64,000 nucleotides of DNA from Eriocheir sinensis (Eukaryota > Arthropoda > Malacostraca > Decapoda > Varunidae), in the NCBI RefSeq assembly GCF_024679095.1, contig NW_026111820.1, forward strand, positions 728,367 to 792,366. The letters run 5' to 3'. How positions within the stretch are numbered: the first letter of the stretch is position 1; each line of letters begins with the position of its first letter. Positions 31,955 through 42,880 of the stretch are shown here, piece by piece. The notes under the pieces were generated by a model. The model was not told the DNA's origin. It saw only the letters and a program-made list of their open reading frames with translations, and made no database searches. The translations under genes were made by a program, and so were the position numbers.

Positions 31955-32356
31955 CTATTTGGAACAAATTACTTTTTACATTATACGCCGTTAATCACTT
32001 TTTTCACCTTACCTGCACGGCCTCGGTTACCTGGAGAGTACAATGCAGGCAGACTTTGTTTTAGTTACTTTTTCTCAAGCCCAAGGTCAACATCTCTTTT
32101 TTTCTAACTTTTGTACCCTTTTTCCATCCGTAACGTTCGCTCAGTTCCATGGTTTTTTTTTTTTTTTTTTTCCTCCGTGCAGCGCTGAGTGCCGGTGTTT
32201 TCCCCGTGTGTGACTCGTGCTGCTCTGCTTGGTCTGCCTTAACTTGTTCCGTTAATAAGTCTACGGGAGTGTATGTTTTATTTTTAGACTTTACCTGAAC
32301 ATGGTCTGGCCGAGACGAGTTTATGTGCGTTCTGTCGTGTTTTTTTCTTTTAGGCG
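31955..32356. other. No gene recognised
   Basis: Single-copy sequence right of the Polinton, with a T21 run near 32,152-32,171. Open frames show no domain. Confidence 0.4.
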
Positions 32357-32357
32357 C

Positions 32358-32413
<56 letters not shown>
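32357..32413. repeat. (GT)n microsatellite
   Basis: About 57 bp of GT dinucleotides directly abutting a SINE. Confidence 0.97.
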
Positions 32414-32416
<3 letters not shown>

Positions 32417-32640
32417 CCATCACGGCCTGGTCACGAGTTTGACTCGTCGTCGCCAGCAAGTACCCTCCCGTTCAGAGCAAGGTTCAGTAGTCAATCTCTG
32501 GGTTCGGCCGGGACCTTTGCTCTATGGGGGACAATAACCCCTCCTTGTCAGCGGAATAATCTCGGCCTGAGCGGGGCTCGAACCTCCGCCTGGCAGGCCT
32601 CAAAGCCGGGCAGTGCAGAGCTTTAACAGAGAGCTAACTA
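32414..32640 (-). mobile_element. tRNA-derived SINE, second family (minus strand)
   Basis: Minus strand: box A TAGCTCTCTGTTAAAGC (+ strand 32,619-32,636) and box B GAGGTTCGAGCCCC (+ 32,573-32,586) with tRNA-like spacing. A body unrelated to the 15.3-kb SINEs follows (GACAAGGAGGGGTTATTGTC). The head abuts the tail of a minus-strand LINE fragment. The 3' end runs into the (GT)n tract. Confidence 0.6.
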
Positions 32641-33030
32641 AGTACGTAAGGAGTCTGCAAGAGGCCGGTAGGCCTGTACAAGGAAGCTGCTGTGAACCTA
32701 ACCCCACCTAACATCACCGTTCATAAATTTATCTAATCTATTTTTAAATGTGACTATTGTATTGGTACTCGCAACATGACTGCCCAGCCTGTTCCACTCA
32801 TCTACCACTCTGTTAGGAAACCAATTTTTGCCTATGTCCTTATTGAATCTGAACTTATCCAGTTTAAACCCATTACTACGTGTCCTACCCGGTTCTTTTA
32901 CCATCATAATCTTATTAATATCCCCCATATTAAAGCCCTTCATCCATTTATAAACTTCGATCAAGTTTCCTCGCACTCTTCGCCTTTCTAGAGAATGCAA
33001 GTTTAATTATTTAAGTCTTTCCTCATAACG
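32641..33030 (-). mobile_element. CR1-like LINE 3' fragment (family D)
   Basis: A minus-strand frame at 32,698-33,000 encodes the family C terminus: SLERRRVRGNLIEVYKWMKG, RTRSNGFKLDKF, NRVVDEWNRLGSHV and FKNRLDKFM, nearly identical to the copy at 62,563-62,907. The non-coding 3' tail (AGTCTGCAAGAGGCCGGTAGG on the + strand) is also shared. It is 5'-truncated at the following (GT)n. Confidence 0.85.
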
Positions 33031-33034
33031 GAGC

Positions 33035-33035
<1 letters not shown>

Positions 33036-33101
<66 letters not shown>
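33036..33101. repeat. (GT)n microsatellite
   Basis: About 66 bp of GT. A TATCATGATA palindromic cluster follows at 33,236-33,262. Confidence 0.97.
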
Positions 33102-33102
<1 letters not shown>

Positions 33103-33439
33103 CATATATCGGTATTGTGTGTTTTCTGTTTGCCTATTTGCAGTGTGGTCGTGGGCGTGTGCTTGATTATAATATTGTTTTTTGTTTGTTGTGTGTATAT
33201 ATTGATTTTCTTTGTGTTCATTTGCGTTTGTTTATGATATCATGATATATCATGATATCATCAGCTAGAATCATGTCATTACAAGAGTATAAAATTAAAA
33301 TAGGTGTGTGTCAGCGAGATAACTTTAAATATTCAGAAAGTTCTACACCAAAGATTTATAACTGCAATTTTTTTCTTTTTCTTTGACAGGAGAAAGGCGG
33401 GTTTTGTGTCTTCAAGTCGCCGTGTCATGTAAGTGTTGA

Positions 33440-33732
<293 letters not shown>

Positions 33733-33789
33733 TATAAAGACCTAAGAGAATCAGTCACTGTATCAAAAGGAATATTGGGAAACTTAACT

Positions 33790-34390
33790 AAACGAACAGT
33801 AAAGAAAACGACACCACATCCACCTCCTCCTCCACCCATCCATCGCATCCATCTCTCCCATCACATCAACTCTCCCATCACTTCCATTTATTTTTCTCCA
33901 CTTCCTCAACCACCACCATTCAACCACAGAACCATATCCTACCCATCTCCCCACCACATCCCATTTATCCAACCACCACATCCGTCTGTCCCGCCACCTT
34001 CTCCATCACCTCCACTTCCTCCTCCACCATTCCATCACCTTTCTTTTCCACTACTTTATCACCCCCCACCATACCTTCTCCACTTCCTCACCTCCACCCC
34101 TCCGCCATGCAGGCGCCCACAGGAGAAACGGATGGCACCGTAATGTATGGGTGGGAAGATGAATGACTTGGGTGTGTGAAGAGGGTGACCAGAGGCTGAA
34201 TGGAATGCTAGTGATTTGGTAGTACTTGACTGGTTAGTGAGGGGGTGAGGTGAGGTTAGCGGGAAGGCGTGGGTGGGTGAGGATGAGTGGATGATGATGG
34301 GTGGGTGGGTGAAAGGGTAAGGAACCGAGTTAGTGGGTGAGAAAAGACAGACAGGGGGATAGGGGAGGGGGGGGGGGCAGCAATTGTGGG
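33790..34390. repeat. CCA/TCC-rich low-complexity tract turning into GGT/GAG-rich
   Basis: Imperfect CCACCT/CATCC repeats to about 34,110, then G-rich complementary-looking composition (GGTGGGTGAG) to 34,380. No gene recognised. Confidence 0.7.
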
Positions 34391-34407
34391 AGCTATTCGT
34401 TTTCATT

Positions 34408-34409
<2 letters not shown>

Positions 34410-34479
<70 letters not shown>
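34410..34479. repeat. (GA)n microsatellite
   Basis: About 70 bp of GA dinucleotides. Confidence 0.97.
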
Positions 34480-34481
<2 letters not shown>

Positions 34482-34854
34482 TAACACTCCATCAGAAAAA
34501 ACCCGCATCGTAGACAATATTTTTCTTGTTTACACACGACGAAAAGAAAAGAAAGAAAACGGGTTACGAGATGCGTTTGTGAAGGAGTGACTCAAGTGGT
34601 CTCCGCGGCACCCTTCACGTCGTCCGCTTCTCCGCTACATAATCCGTTTCCAATATGATGTTCCTGTCCCTCGTAACTTATGTAGGCGTGTGAGAAATTT
34701 GAAATACCCAATACCGTAGAGTTCGTTGTTGAAGTGTGCCACAATTAGTGTGGTGTCAGTTCTGAAGGAGGCGGTAGGAGGAAGAAGAGGAGGAGAAGGA
34801 AGGTGGAGGAGGGAGAAGCTATGTGGGAGGGTAGTATTTTTTTTACATAGATAT
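34480..34854. other. No gene recognised
   Basis: Single-copy sequence with a purine-rich GGAGGA stretch (34,765-34,820). No coding similarity. Confidence 0.4.
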
Positions 34855-35095
34855 TCAGACCACACAGACCCTATGGTCCAGATCAGGTGGTTTGTCCTTA
34901 AACATGAGTGAAATTATATTAATCACATGTCACTAAGACTTTGCATTTCTACTTAAGTAAATATCAAGTTGAAGGAAGTGTCGGTCGAGCTTGTTTAGAA
35001 ATGAATCAGTCGTGTTGCACTGGACCACTGAAGGTGGGAGCTTACTAGATTCTCGCCCTGCATCGATGGTGAATAAAAATTTGGTGGTTTGAATT
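34855..35095 (-). mobile_element. LINE family A 3' fragment
   Basis: The reverse complement matches the 3' end of the LINE at 10,439-14,430: the CGAGAAT...CTTCCACC...GTCCAGTG coding tail, the untranslated tail with ACTTAAGTAG-like variants, and the terminal GGTCTGTGTGGTCTGA. It confirms the 3' terminus of that family. Confidence 0.8.
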
Positions 35096-35289
35096 AATTT
35101 GATTGCATTTAAGTTTTTGTGCTATTCTCGTTCGTTAATATGTGATGTGAAAAAAAATGAAAAAAAATATGATAATCAGAGGAGAGGTAAGATTTTGGTC
35201 GGAGGAGGAAGAGAAGGAGGAGTAGGGGGAAGTGTGGGGTAAGAAAATGAGAAAGCGGAGAGTTCGACAGGAAAAGGAAAGCGGAAAAA

Positions 35290-36115
35290 GGAGGAGGAGG
35301 AAACATGGAAACATGGACTAGCAGGCAGCAGAAAGCCTGTTGGCTCATTACTAGGCTGCCTGCGTTCAGTGATTTAATCAATCCGTTTGCCATAGGAGTG
35401 GCTTGCAGGGAAGGATTAAAGCACTTGTGTACCTACTCTGGGAACGTTCAGTTCACTCCCGTTGCAGCAAAGTGGCGATCAATGCGTTTCTTGAAGGAGT
35501 TGATGGTCTCTGCGCTAACCACTTCTGCAGGAAGGCTGTTCCAGTGGCGAACAACTCTATTCGAGAAATAACTCCTGCCGATGTCGGTATTGCATCGCTT
35601 TGCTTGAATTGTTTTTCCGTTGTTTCTTGTTCTCAGGTTGGTTTGTAGCGTGAAGAGTTTGGAGTGATCAACGTTGCTGAGCTTGTTCAGGTACTTAAAG
35701 ACTTGTATCATGTCTCCCCGCAGTCGTCTCTTTTCCAACGTGAAGAGGTTGAGTCGCTCGAGTTGTTCTTCATAGGGTTTCGTCCTCAGTGATGGCATCA
35801 TCTTCGTGGCGCGGCGCTGTACTCTCTCAAGTAATTCAATGTCTTTCCTGTAATTAGGAGACCAGAATTGCACGGCGTATTTCAGGTGGGGCCTTACCAG
35901 CGAATTATACAAGGATAACATAACTCCCGGCGTCTTGTATTCGAAGTTCCTCGATATGAACCCAAGCATTGTATTGGCTTTCTTACAGGCGGACTTGCAG
36001 TGTTTTGTTTGTTTCAAGTCACTGCTGATGGTGACCCCGAGGTCTCTTTCCTCTTGCACAACATGTAGTGGTTCGCCACCCATGTGGTATATGTGGAGGA
36101 GGAGGAGGAGGTTCA
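35290..36115 (-). mobile_element. CR1-like LINE 3' fragment (family B)
   Basis: A minus-strand frame from about 36,110 to 35,448 is open and encodes EERDLGVTISSDLKQ, LVRPHLKYAVQFWSPNYRKD, RRATKMMPSLRTKPYEEQL, LEKRRLRGDMIQVFKYL and RHWNSLPAEVVSAETINSFK. It corresponds to the C-terminal third of ORF2 in the copy at 47,060-48,692. The 3' untranslated end finishes in a CCATGTTT tandem repeat (AAACATGG on the + strand near 35,302-35,318). The 5' truncation joins a GGAGGAGGA run at 36,095-36,112. Confidence 0.88.
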
Positions 36116-36189
36116 AAGGACAAATGGCTACATCAGGACAGGGGCGTGAAGGGGCTGGAAGACGTGTGGCAATAAAGGTCAAGGCGTGG

Positions 36190-36507
36190 CAGTCACTCCA
36201 TGGCGGCGACGACCTTACTGACTGACTGACTGATAGACCGACCAACGGACTGGGTGACTGACTGATAGACCGACCAACGGACTGGGTGACTGACTGGTGG
36301 TTACGAAGCTATTTACTTAGTGACTGACTGAATGAATGGTTATGCTGGCGGCAAACTTTAGGTGACTGACAAGCTGATAGGATGGCAGTGATTTGTTTGC
36401 TAACTACTTCACTAGTTAACTGATTACCTGACACAGAGACTGACTGATTGACTAATTGATTGATTGATTAATTTACAAAGTGATAAAAACAGTTGACTGA
36501 CTGATGA
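36190..36507. repeat. Degenerate GACT/TGAT tetranucleotide tract
   Basis: Imperfect ACTGACTGACTG repeats. One ~41-bp unit is duplicated (TGATAGACCGACCAACGGAC at 36,229-36,248 and about 36,262-36,281). No gene. Confidence 0.8.
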
Positions 36508-36990
36508 ATTGAACATAAGAACATAAGAATGTAAGGAGTCTGCAAGAGGTGGATTGGCCTATACAAGCCAGCTCCTGTAATCCTAACCCCACCTTACCTC
36601 ACTCCATAAATTGATCCAACCTCTTCTTGAATGTATCTATGGTATTGCACTCATAACATGACTGCCAAAGCCTGTTCCATTCATCCACCACTTTATTGGT
36701 GATCCAACTCTTGCCTATGTCTTTGCTAAATCTGAATTTGTCTAACTTGAAACCATTGCTACGTGTCCTACCTGGCTCTTTTACTTCCAAAACCCTATTG
36801 ACATCCCCTTTATTAAAGCCCTTCATCCATTTATAGACTTCGATAAAGTCTCTTCGAAACCTTTGCCTTTCTAGAGAGTGTAGCCTCATAAGGCAAATTT
36901 TTCATACCTTGAATCATTTTTGTAATCCTCCTCTGTACAGACTCTAACATCTTGATATCCATTCTATAGTAGGGTGACCAGGGCCCGTAT
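36508..36990 (-). mobile_element. CR1-like LINE 3' fragment (family D)
   Basis: Tail ACATAAGAACATAAGAA at the + strand left end, then a minus-strand frame 36,599-36,889: SLERQRFRRDFIEVYKWMKG, RTRSNGFKLDKFRF, KVVDEWNRLW and FKKRLDQFME. Further upstream coding remnants run to about 36,990 (WSPYYRMDIKM-like). 5'-truncated. Confidence 0.87.
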
Positions 36991-37160
36991 CCTCACGAGC
37001 TATTAACTTTTACTCTTAAAGTTACTATCAAAGTTAATAGTTTCAATTTATTTATTCTTTATGGCGGGCTCTTTACTAAGGACGCCTCCGTGCAAAACGT
37101 AAACATCCGACATGAATTAAGTAAATATTTCAAACGAAAAATAAAGATAACATGTATAAA

Positions 37161-37190
37161 TGTACACACACTCAAAAAACTATCGTTACA
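37161..37190 (+). repeat. 30-bp perfect inverted repeat, left arm
   Basis: TGTACACACACTCAAAAAAC followed by TATCGTTACA. The exact reverse complement is at 38,461-38,490, about 1.27 kb away, with no mismatches. Similarity fades immediately outside the 30 bp. Confidence 0.92.
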
Positions 37191-38460
37191 CATTCAGCAC
37201 GATACAAACTGGCACCAAGGACGAAGCCATTGAGAACAGGCTACTCATGTTGGTATCACTACGTGTGTTGGGTGTGGGTTCACTTGCCTGAACCAAATGA
37301 GCGGGACTCGTAAATGAAGCAGTAGAATTTGAGCTGGCACAGTAACGCTTCATGAAACACACAGGTGGAGTCTTAGTCGAAGTTAATTGATCTGTGTTCT
37401 ATGTAGCTATAACATTGTAGTATTTGGGGTGATGAAATTATGCTTTAACACCTCACACACAAGTGAAGAGTTAAAAGTTCGTCCATTTAGGAGACAGTAT
37501 GAAAAACACCTTGCGGTAATGAGTCACTCAGGATTCGGATATCAGAGTGAATCCCACTGACTGATCGCCACATACGGCTCCACTGAGCCTAGGAGGTTAT
37601 GTAAAACTTTTCTAACCCTTTTGATTGATTTATAGTGGATTATAAACTTGACTTATCACCCAAATGATGAGATAACGTTGGCATTGATTTCACTAGCATA
37701 GCAAGCACTACCCGAGTCAAGGTATTCGCTTGTCTCGAAACAATCATGGAATGCACCCAATAAGATTAATTATCTAATAATTCTCGGCGAGTCATTATAC
37801 CAACAGACAAATTAACTCCTGCATGCAAGCTATTTAATATTCTCCAGAGACGGCTAATTTCGGCAATTCAAAACGCCCGCGCCAAATTCCTTATTCGTCA
37901 ACTTAAAAAGCGTGCAAAGCTCCTACTTTTTACTAGGCAATGAGGCAGCACAAGAGAGGAGTAGATTTAAACAACCTGTAGAAGTCCACCCAACTCTGTT
38001 TAAACTTTATCTTTCTTACCAGCAATACTATTGGCGTTGCAATTTGAAGTTGTATTTTTTTTCAGATGCCCACACCTTGTTCATGAAAAAAAAGAGACGT
38101 TCAGTGGAAGCATTAGTTCCAGGATGGCACATTATGAACTGAACTATATCTGACATGCGTTGATGGTTGTTTTTGTCTTTGACATGGGAGAATACTTCTA
38201 CCCACCGCTGTTACGTATATCATATGAGCATTATTGTTTAATAATTTGTGAATATAAAGCTTAAACAAGTGGCTCTCAAATCATTCCGTTAATATTATGG
38301 TGATATCTGGTATCTCAATGTCTCCCTTCCTCTCTACCCCTCCCTTACGGGGGTCTTGTCCTGCTCCCCCCAGCAGAGCTAAGGTGGTGAGGGTGATCGC
38401 ACCCTTACCAATCCTACTGAGATTACCGGGTTGCTCAGTGTGAAATTCTTCGGACCCCAC
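37191..38460. other. Sequence between the arms of the inverted repeat; no gene recognised
   Basis: Ordinary AT-rich sequence. Short frames (for example 37,912-38,142) show no domain. There is no transposase-like motif, so if the repeat bounds an element it is non-autonomous. Confidence 0.4.
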
Positions 38461-38490
38461 TGTAACGATAGTTTTTTGAGTGTGTGTACA
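38461..38490 (-). repeat. 30-bp perfect inverted repeat, right arm
   Basis: Reverse complement of 37,161-37,190. It lies 170 bp upstream of the start codon of the Myb/SANT-like gene. Confidence 0.92.
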
Positions 38491-38854
38491 ACAAAAACAT
38501 AATAAACGGCAAACACAAGAAAATATTGAGTTTTGTGGCAGATAGAAGCAGCCTCAAAGACTGCTTTTACTCCGTCAATCGTCAATACTCTTATCTCCCC
38601 TCTTGCGTCACAACTTGCTCTGCTGAAATTAACGCACCATCACCACGTCGTCTGCCCCAATGAGCACATCTACGGGCCGGAGAACCAGCGCAGAAAAGGA
38701 GTAAGTTTAATTGGTCGCCAGATGAAACGGTCTGCCTCCTACATCAAATTCATGAAAAAATACGTATAATCAGAGGGTGTTATGGGAAGAGTATCACCCC
38801 TGAGGATAAGAAGAGAGCATGGACTGAAGTGGCAGAAGCTGTAACAAGGTTAGT

Positions 38855-39965
38855 AATCACATATTCATGGTTCAATTAGCTTACAAACTAACCTAACCTA
38901 ATTAATTGGGTATTTTTGGCATAATAACACAACCACTGACCTTCCAAACAGAACATACCTTTTCATTCTGTATCTGAATAGTTTCATTACGACCATTTCT
39001 GCCACAACCCCCTCTCCCTCAACAACCTAACATAACTAAACCTAACCATGCCAAACCTGCCCCGTCCTACCGAACACATCCTAACTTAACATGCCAAGTT
39101 TGTTGGGGGGGAAGAGGGGGTTGGTAGAGATAGTTCAGGCATATTTGCCCTTTCTTATTCTTTATCTATTTTTATTTGTTTATTATTTTTTTTATTGGGG
39201 GGGGGGGGGTGCTAGGCATGCCAGACTATGGACACTTTTACAAGTACTTTATGTCAAGACTATATGGGAATAGGTAGGTTTCGTGAGAATGGTGAAGTAA
39301 GATTAAAATAGTGTATTTATAGCATTGGTCAAACAGATTATGGTGATATAATGTTAGATTGGAATGTACTAAAAAAAATGAAACTAAGGTTAACGCTTAT
39401 TATTTTTGTTACATATTCACATATTCATGATTCAAGTAACTTGCAAACTAACCTAACCTCGTCAAATGGGTATTTTTGTATATGAACACAACCACAGAGT
39501 TTCCAAACAGAACATACTTTTTCCTACTGCTCCACGTGAATAGTATCATCATGACCATTTCTGCTGCAACCCCCGCTCCCTCAACAATCTAACATAACTA
39601 AACCAACTCCTGCTAAACATGTCCTACCAAACACGTCCTAACCTAACATGGTAGGTCCCCAAGTTTGTTAGGGTGGAAAGAGGGTTAGTATAAGAGAGTC
39701 AAGTCATATTTACCTGTTATTTTATTTATTCCTTATTTAGATTTTTTTGGGGGGTGGGTGGGTTGGGCATGTCAGACTCTCAACACTTTTACAAGTATTT
39801 TATGTTAACACTATATCGGAATAGGTAGATTTGAGGAGAATGGTAAAGTAAGATTAAAATATTATTTTGATAGCATTGGTCAAACAGTTTATGGTGATAT
39901 AATGTTAGGTTAGAAGTACTCAAAAGAATGGAATTAAGATTAATGCTTTGAATTTTTTTGTATAG
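38855..39965. repeat. ~558-bp direct tandem duplication within intron 1
   Basis: CACATATTCATG(G/A)TTCAA... starts near 38,858 and again near 39,416. Both copies run through AACCTAACCT, a poly-G/T stretch (GGGGGGGG near 39,197 and GGGTGGGTGG near 39,753) and TATGGTGATATAATGTTAG. Copies are about 85-90% alike by eye. It is possibly a mobile repeat inserted twice. Confidence 0.85.
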
Positions 39966-40499
39966 CTGTATTGTGTAATATCATCCTACTTAGAGAAAAG
40001 CATTTTAGAAAAGTAGGTAATGAAAAGTAGTATTTATGGCCATGTTCATAACAACTAAAAAGTTAATGTCTTATGATGCATGTAAATAAAATACCGGTAC
40101 TGATTTAGCTTTCCATCACAGCATGTATTAAATGTTACTGGAGAAGGTATGGGAAATAAATAGCATGCCATAGTGAAACGATTAAGAAACTTGCTTCACA
40201 TTTATACCCTGACAGTGCCTTCCCTGGGAGTGGACCCCGTACGCAGGATGACTGTGAGAGGCGTTGGTACAACGTACAACAAAAATCAAAGCCTTGCATT
40301 GCCAAGTGCAAGAATGAGCAGCGGCAGACTGGTAATTTTTTTTTTTTTTGTCGTTATGTCTTTAAATGTAAAACTTATATTAGTTAGTTTTTTATGTGCT
40401 TACAGAATGCAGCTATACTGGCCACAATGCCTTTATTTCAGCTTAATGTTAATAAGTTCATAGCAGTGAACTGCATATTTGATATAGATATTTTTTTTA

Positions 40500-41179
40500 A
40501 TGTTCATCTGTCAATGACTATCAATCTATCAAATACCTTGGCTGTCTTCCCCCAGTGAAGGGTGGTAGCCAAGACAGGCACACACTCACTCACACATTCA
40601 TACTCGTGTACACCACTCTCACAGCTGCACAGCCCCTGAGGGAGTAAAAAAGCCCCTCACTGCCCTCACTGTATGGGGGATTAGCTGCACAGTTCAGACA
40701 GGGAACTTCAACACCAAGGCCTCACAGCATACACTGGTTTACCCCTGCCCCTTCATAACAATGAGATTTCCCCCAGCACCTGAGTGCCCCACACGTGTGG
40801 CACCACAGATACGCAGGCGCCTGTCTATATAGGTATGACATTAACTGTGGTAGATAAACTGGTGTATGACATCATGGCTGCTAGTCTCATGTATTTGAAG
40901 GGGTACCAGAGCCACTCAGCATTGACACAGCTGATGATGTGTTAGGGATAGGACAGCAACAGCAGTAGCAGTCAAGTAGCAGTGAAATATTGACTGGCCT
41001 CTATGTTTTTGGCAAAAACTTTTATATTCTCATTAAAACAATTTATTAATCACTCTTAAATTCATATTCTTTGTAGATACACACTTTATCAGTCAGTTAT
41101 TTTACAACCAATAACAAATAGTGGAATATTTTTGTTAATAAGTAATATTTCACCTTTAAGACCCTTTTTCTTCAACTAC
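40500..41179. other. Intron 2 sequence, no gene recognised
   Basis: Moderately GC-rich, single-copy within the window. It includes a 12-bp palindrome CCACACGTGTGG near 40,791. It could be an uncharacterised repeat. Confidence 0.4.
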
Positions 41180-41445
41180 GTACCTATTTAACCCGTCCGC
41201 TACGATTGGCATGGATTTGGCTTTCACTGGAAGCCTGGAAACATAGTAGTCCCAGGTCTTTCTCTGCCTTTGCGGTGGATAGTGGAGTGTTTCCCATGTG
41301 GTATTGGTATGCTGGATATCCCCTCCCAAGGTGTAGGACTACATTTTCTTCACTGAATTGTAGCAGCCACTTTTTGCTCCATTTCTGTAGTTTGGTGATG
41401 TTTTCTTGTAGGAAATCCGCAGTTAAGGGGTTAAGATACATGCAT
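41180..41445 (-). pseudogene. CR1-like LINE reverse transcriptase fragment
   Basis: Minus-strand frame reading LQENITKLQKWSKKWLLQFS, a YHMGNTPL block and AEKDLGL. This is the region just after the FADD box in CR1-like reverse transcriptases (W-W-M-F...KC...VLH-G). Both ends are truncated. It sits in intron 2 of the Myb/SANT-like gene. Confidence 0.7.
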
Positions 41446-41725
41446 TAATCATGACTAATATATGACGCTTTTTTTCAGCCCCGCTGCTGTATTGCTAGAG
41501 ACCATCCCAGCACATTGTTCATTACTTGTGGAAAAGATACCATCAGCTGCTCCGGCAACAGCCACTGCTTCATCATCTGCTGGCCCTATGACACCTGCCA
41601 CTGCTTCATCATCTGCTGGCCCAATGACACCTGCCACTGCAAGGGATGACAATGAAGCTGCTCCACCACAGTCACCACCTACTTCATCGGAGTTAAGAGA
41701 TGCCTTTCATAGGGCAGCAGTATAA

Positions 41726-42299
41726 TTTTTTGATGCTGGGGCTGAATATTACTGCCTCAAGGCTATGATTTTGTCACTTTTTCTTATTACTGAGGAGGTT
41801 AGGGTGGAAGGGGTGAAAAATAATCTCTGCTGTTTTTCGACAGAAATGGTTAGCAAATTCATTCAAAGCACAAAATTTACCAGAAAAAAAATGGTGTGCC
41901 ATTGTTAGTGGGTTCACTTGAGATTGGGCTCCAATACGCCTCCGTGGTCTAGTAGGTATGCGGGTGAAGTGTTTTCTCCTCAGGGAACTAGACGTCCCTG
42001 GCCTGCATAGTCTCAGGTCACCCTTGGACAAGGTGTAATACCTGATCTGTCTCCCGTGCCAGGATCACGGTGAAGCCTCTGGGCAGCAGCAGTGGTGGAT
42101 TGGACTGCAGGCAGAGGATCTCTTTATGAGACAATGGCTGGAGTTCCAGGGTCCTAGTCAGCTGGACCGTGCCTAATTATTTAGGCCTGCGATGTAGAGG
42201 AGTGTGGCGACCTCTACACTAAAAAGCCTCCCTGGAAACCAGTTGTCAGTGTGAGCTCCCCGTCCCTCCCCTCTATCGACGGTACTCCCATCCCTATTC
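41726..42299. other. No gene recognised; possible unassigned repeat
   Basis: It contains a tRNA-like string (CCTCCGTGGTCTAGTAGGTA at about 41,939) without a matching B box. No coding similarity. Confidence 0.35.
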
Positions 42300-42880
42300 T
42301 GCATAACAGCTGCTTCTTGTTTTCTCCTGAAAGAGATGTCTTCCGTGGGCCATTTCAGGTTTTACCTCCCGGCTTCTAGGTGGAGTTTCTGAGGGGTTTT
42401 CCTATACTCAGGGAATATTTCAGCTTTTTGGTCTCTCAGGAAGGGCTTCTGATACTCTCTAGAGCTGGTGGAGAACACCTGGTGACAGGTGCCACTGGCG
42501 AGGCCTCGAAAGGGTCGCAGAGTTGGGTTAGACGTTTCGGAAAGTGGGAACGAATTGCTGGATCCTCTCCTCCCTTGCCAGCTCTGCTCTGAGTGACTAC
42601 GCCGGCCCCGTTCTTTGGGACAAAACTTCGAGGACAATAGCTGAAAAGCGCCGGGTTGTGAAAGTCTCTCTCGTGACCGAGGCTCAGGACAAGCGATTGG
42701 TCTTTGAGGCGTTTTCAAGACCCTGTGGGAGTGAACTCCCAGTGTTGGAGGCGTCTAACACAGCAGTATCTAATTTCCATGCACAATTTTTATACAATTC
42801 AATTTATGGTCAAAATTTAAGTTATTTCAAAAGCACTTTTAATATTTGCCCAAACTGTTAACTCGCTTAAATTTATAACA
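42300..42880 (+). other. Probable 5' untranslated region of the LINE at 42,881
   Basis: Moderately GC-rich sequence leading directly into the ORF1 ATG. No poly(A), tandem tail or other element end intervenes. The 5' limit of the LINE cannot be set from a single copy. Confidence 0.4.

Larger units (their letters stand above)
38660..41725 (+). pseudogene. Three-exon Myb/SANT-like DNA-binding domain gene (frame disturbed)
   Basis: Exon 1 38,660-38,848 begins ATG AGC ACA and then encodes SKFNWSPDETVCLLHQIHEK and a second helix with DKKRAWTEVAEAV. The frame changes once, near 38,695 in an AAAAGG run. The donor is ACAAG|GTTAG. Exon 2 40,216-40,331 (acceptor CCCTGACAG) continues in phase: FPGSGPRTQDDCERRWYNVQ, then a KSK...AKCKNEQRQTG helix; donor ACTG|GTAATT. 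Exon 3 41,479-41,725 (acceptor TTTTTTTCAG) has a serine/threonine-rich tail with a 36-bp duplication and ends in TAA, but its open frame is off by one. The tryptophan spacing and RT...C..RW..V..K pattern fit Myb/SANT-like domains found in host regulators and Harbinger-linked proteins. Either a host gene with assembly indels or a decayed copy. Confidence 0.6.

Noticed and set aside
33236..33262. TATCATGATATATCATGATATCATG palindrome as an operator
   Set aside because: AT-rich palindromes are common in such DNA and there is no gene next to it; treated as simple sequence.
41935..41965. tRNA-like TCCGTGGTCTAGTAGGTA
   Set aside because: No B box at the right distance and no cloverleaf; not called as tRNA or SINE.
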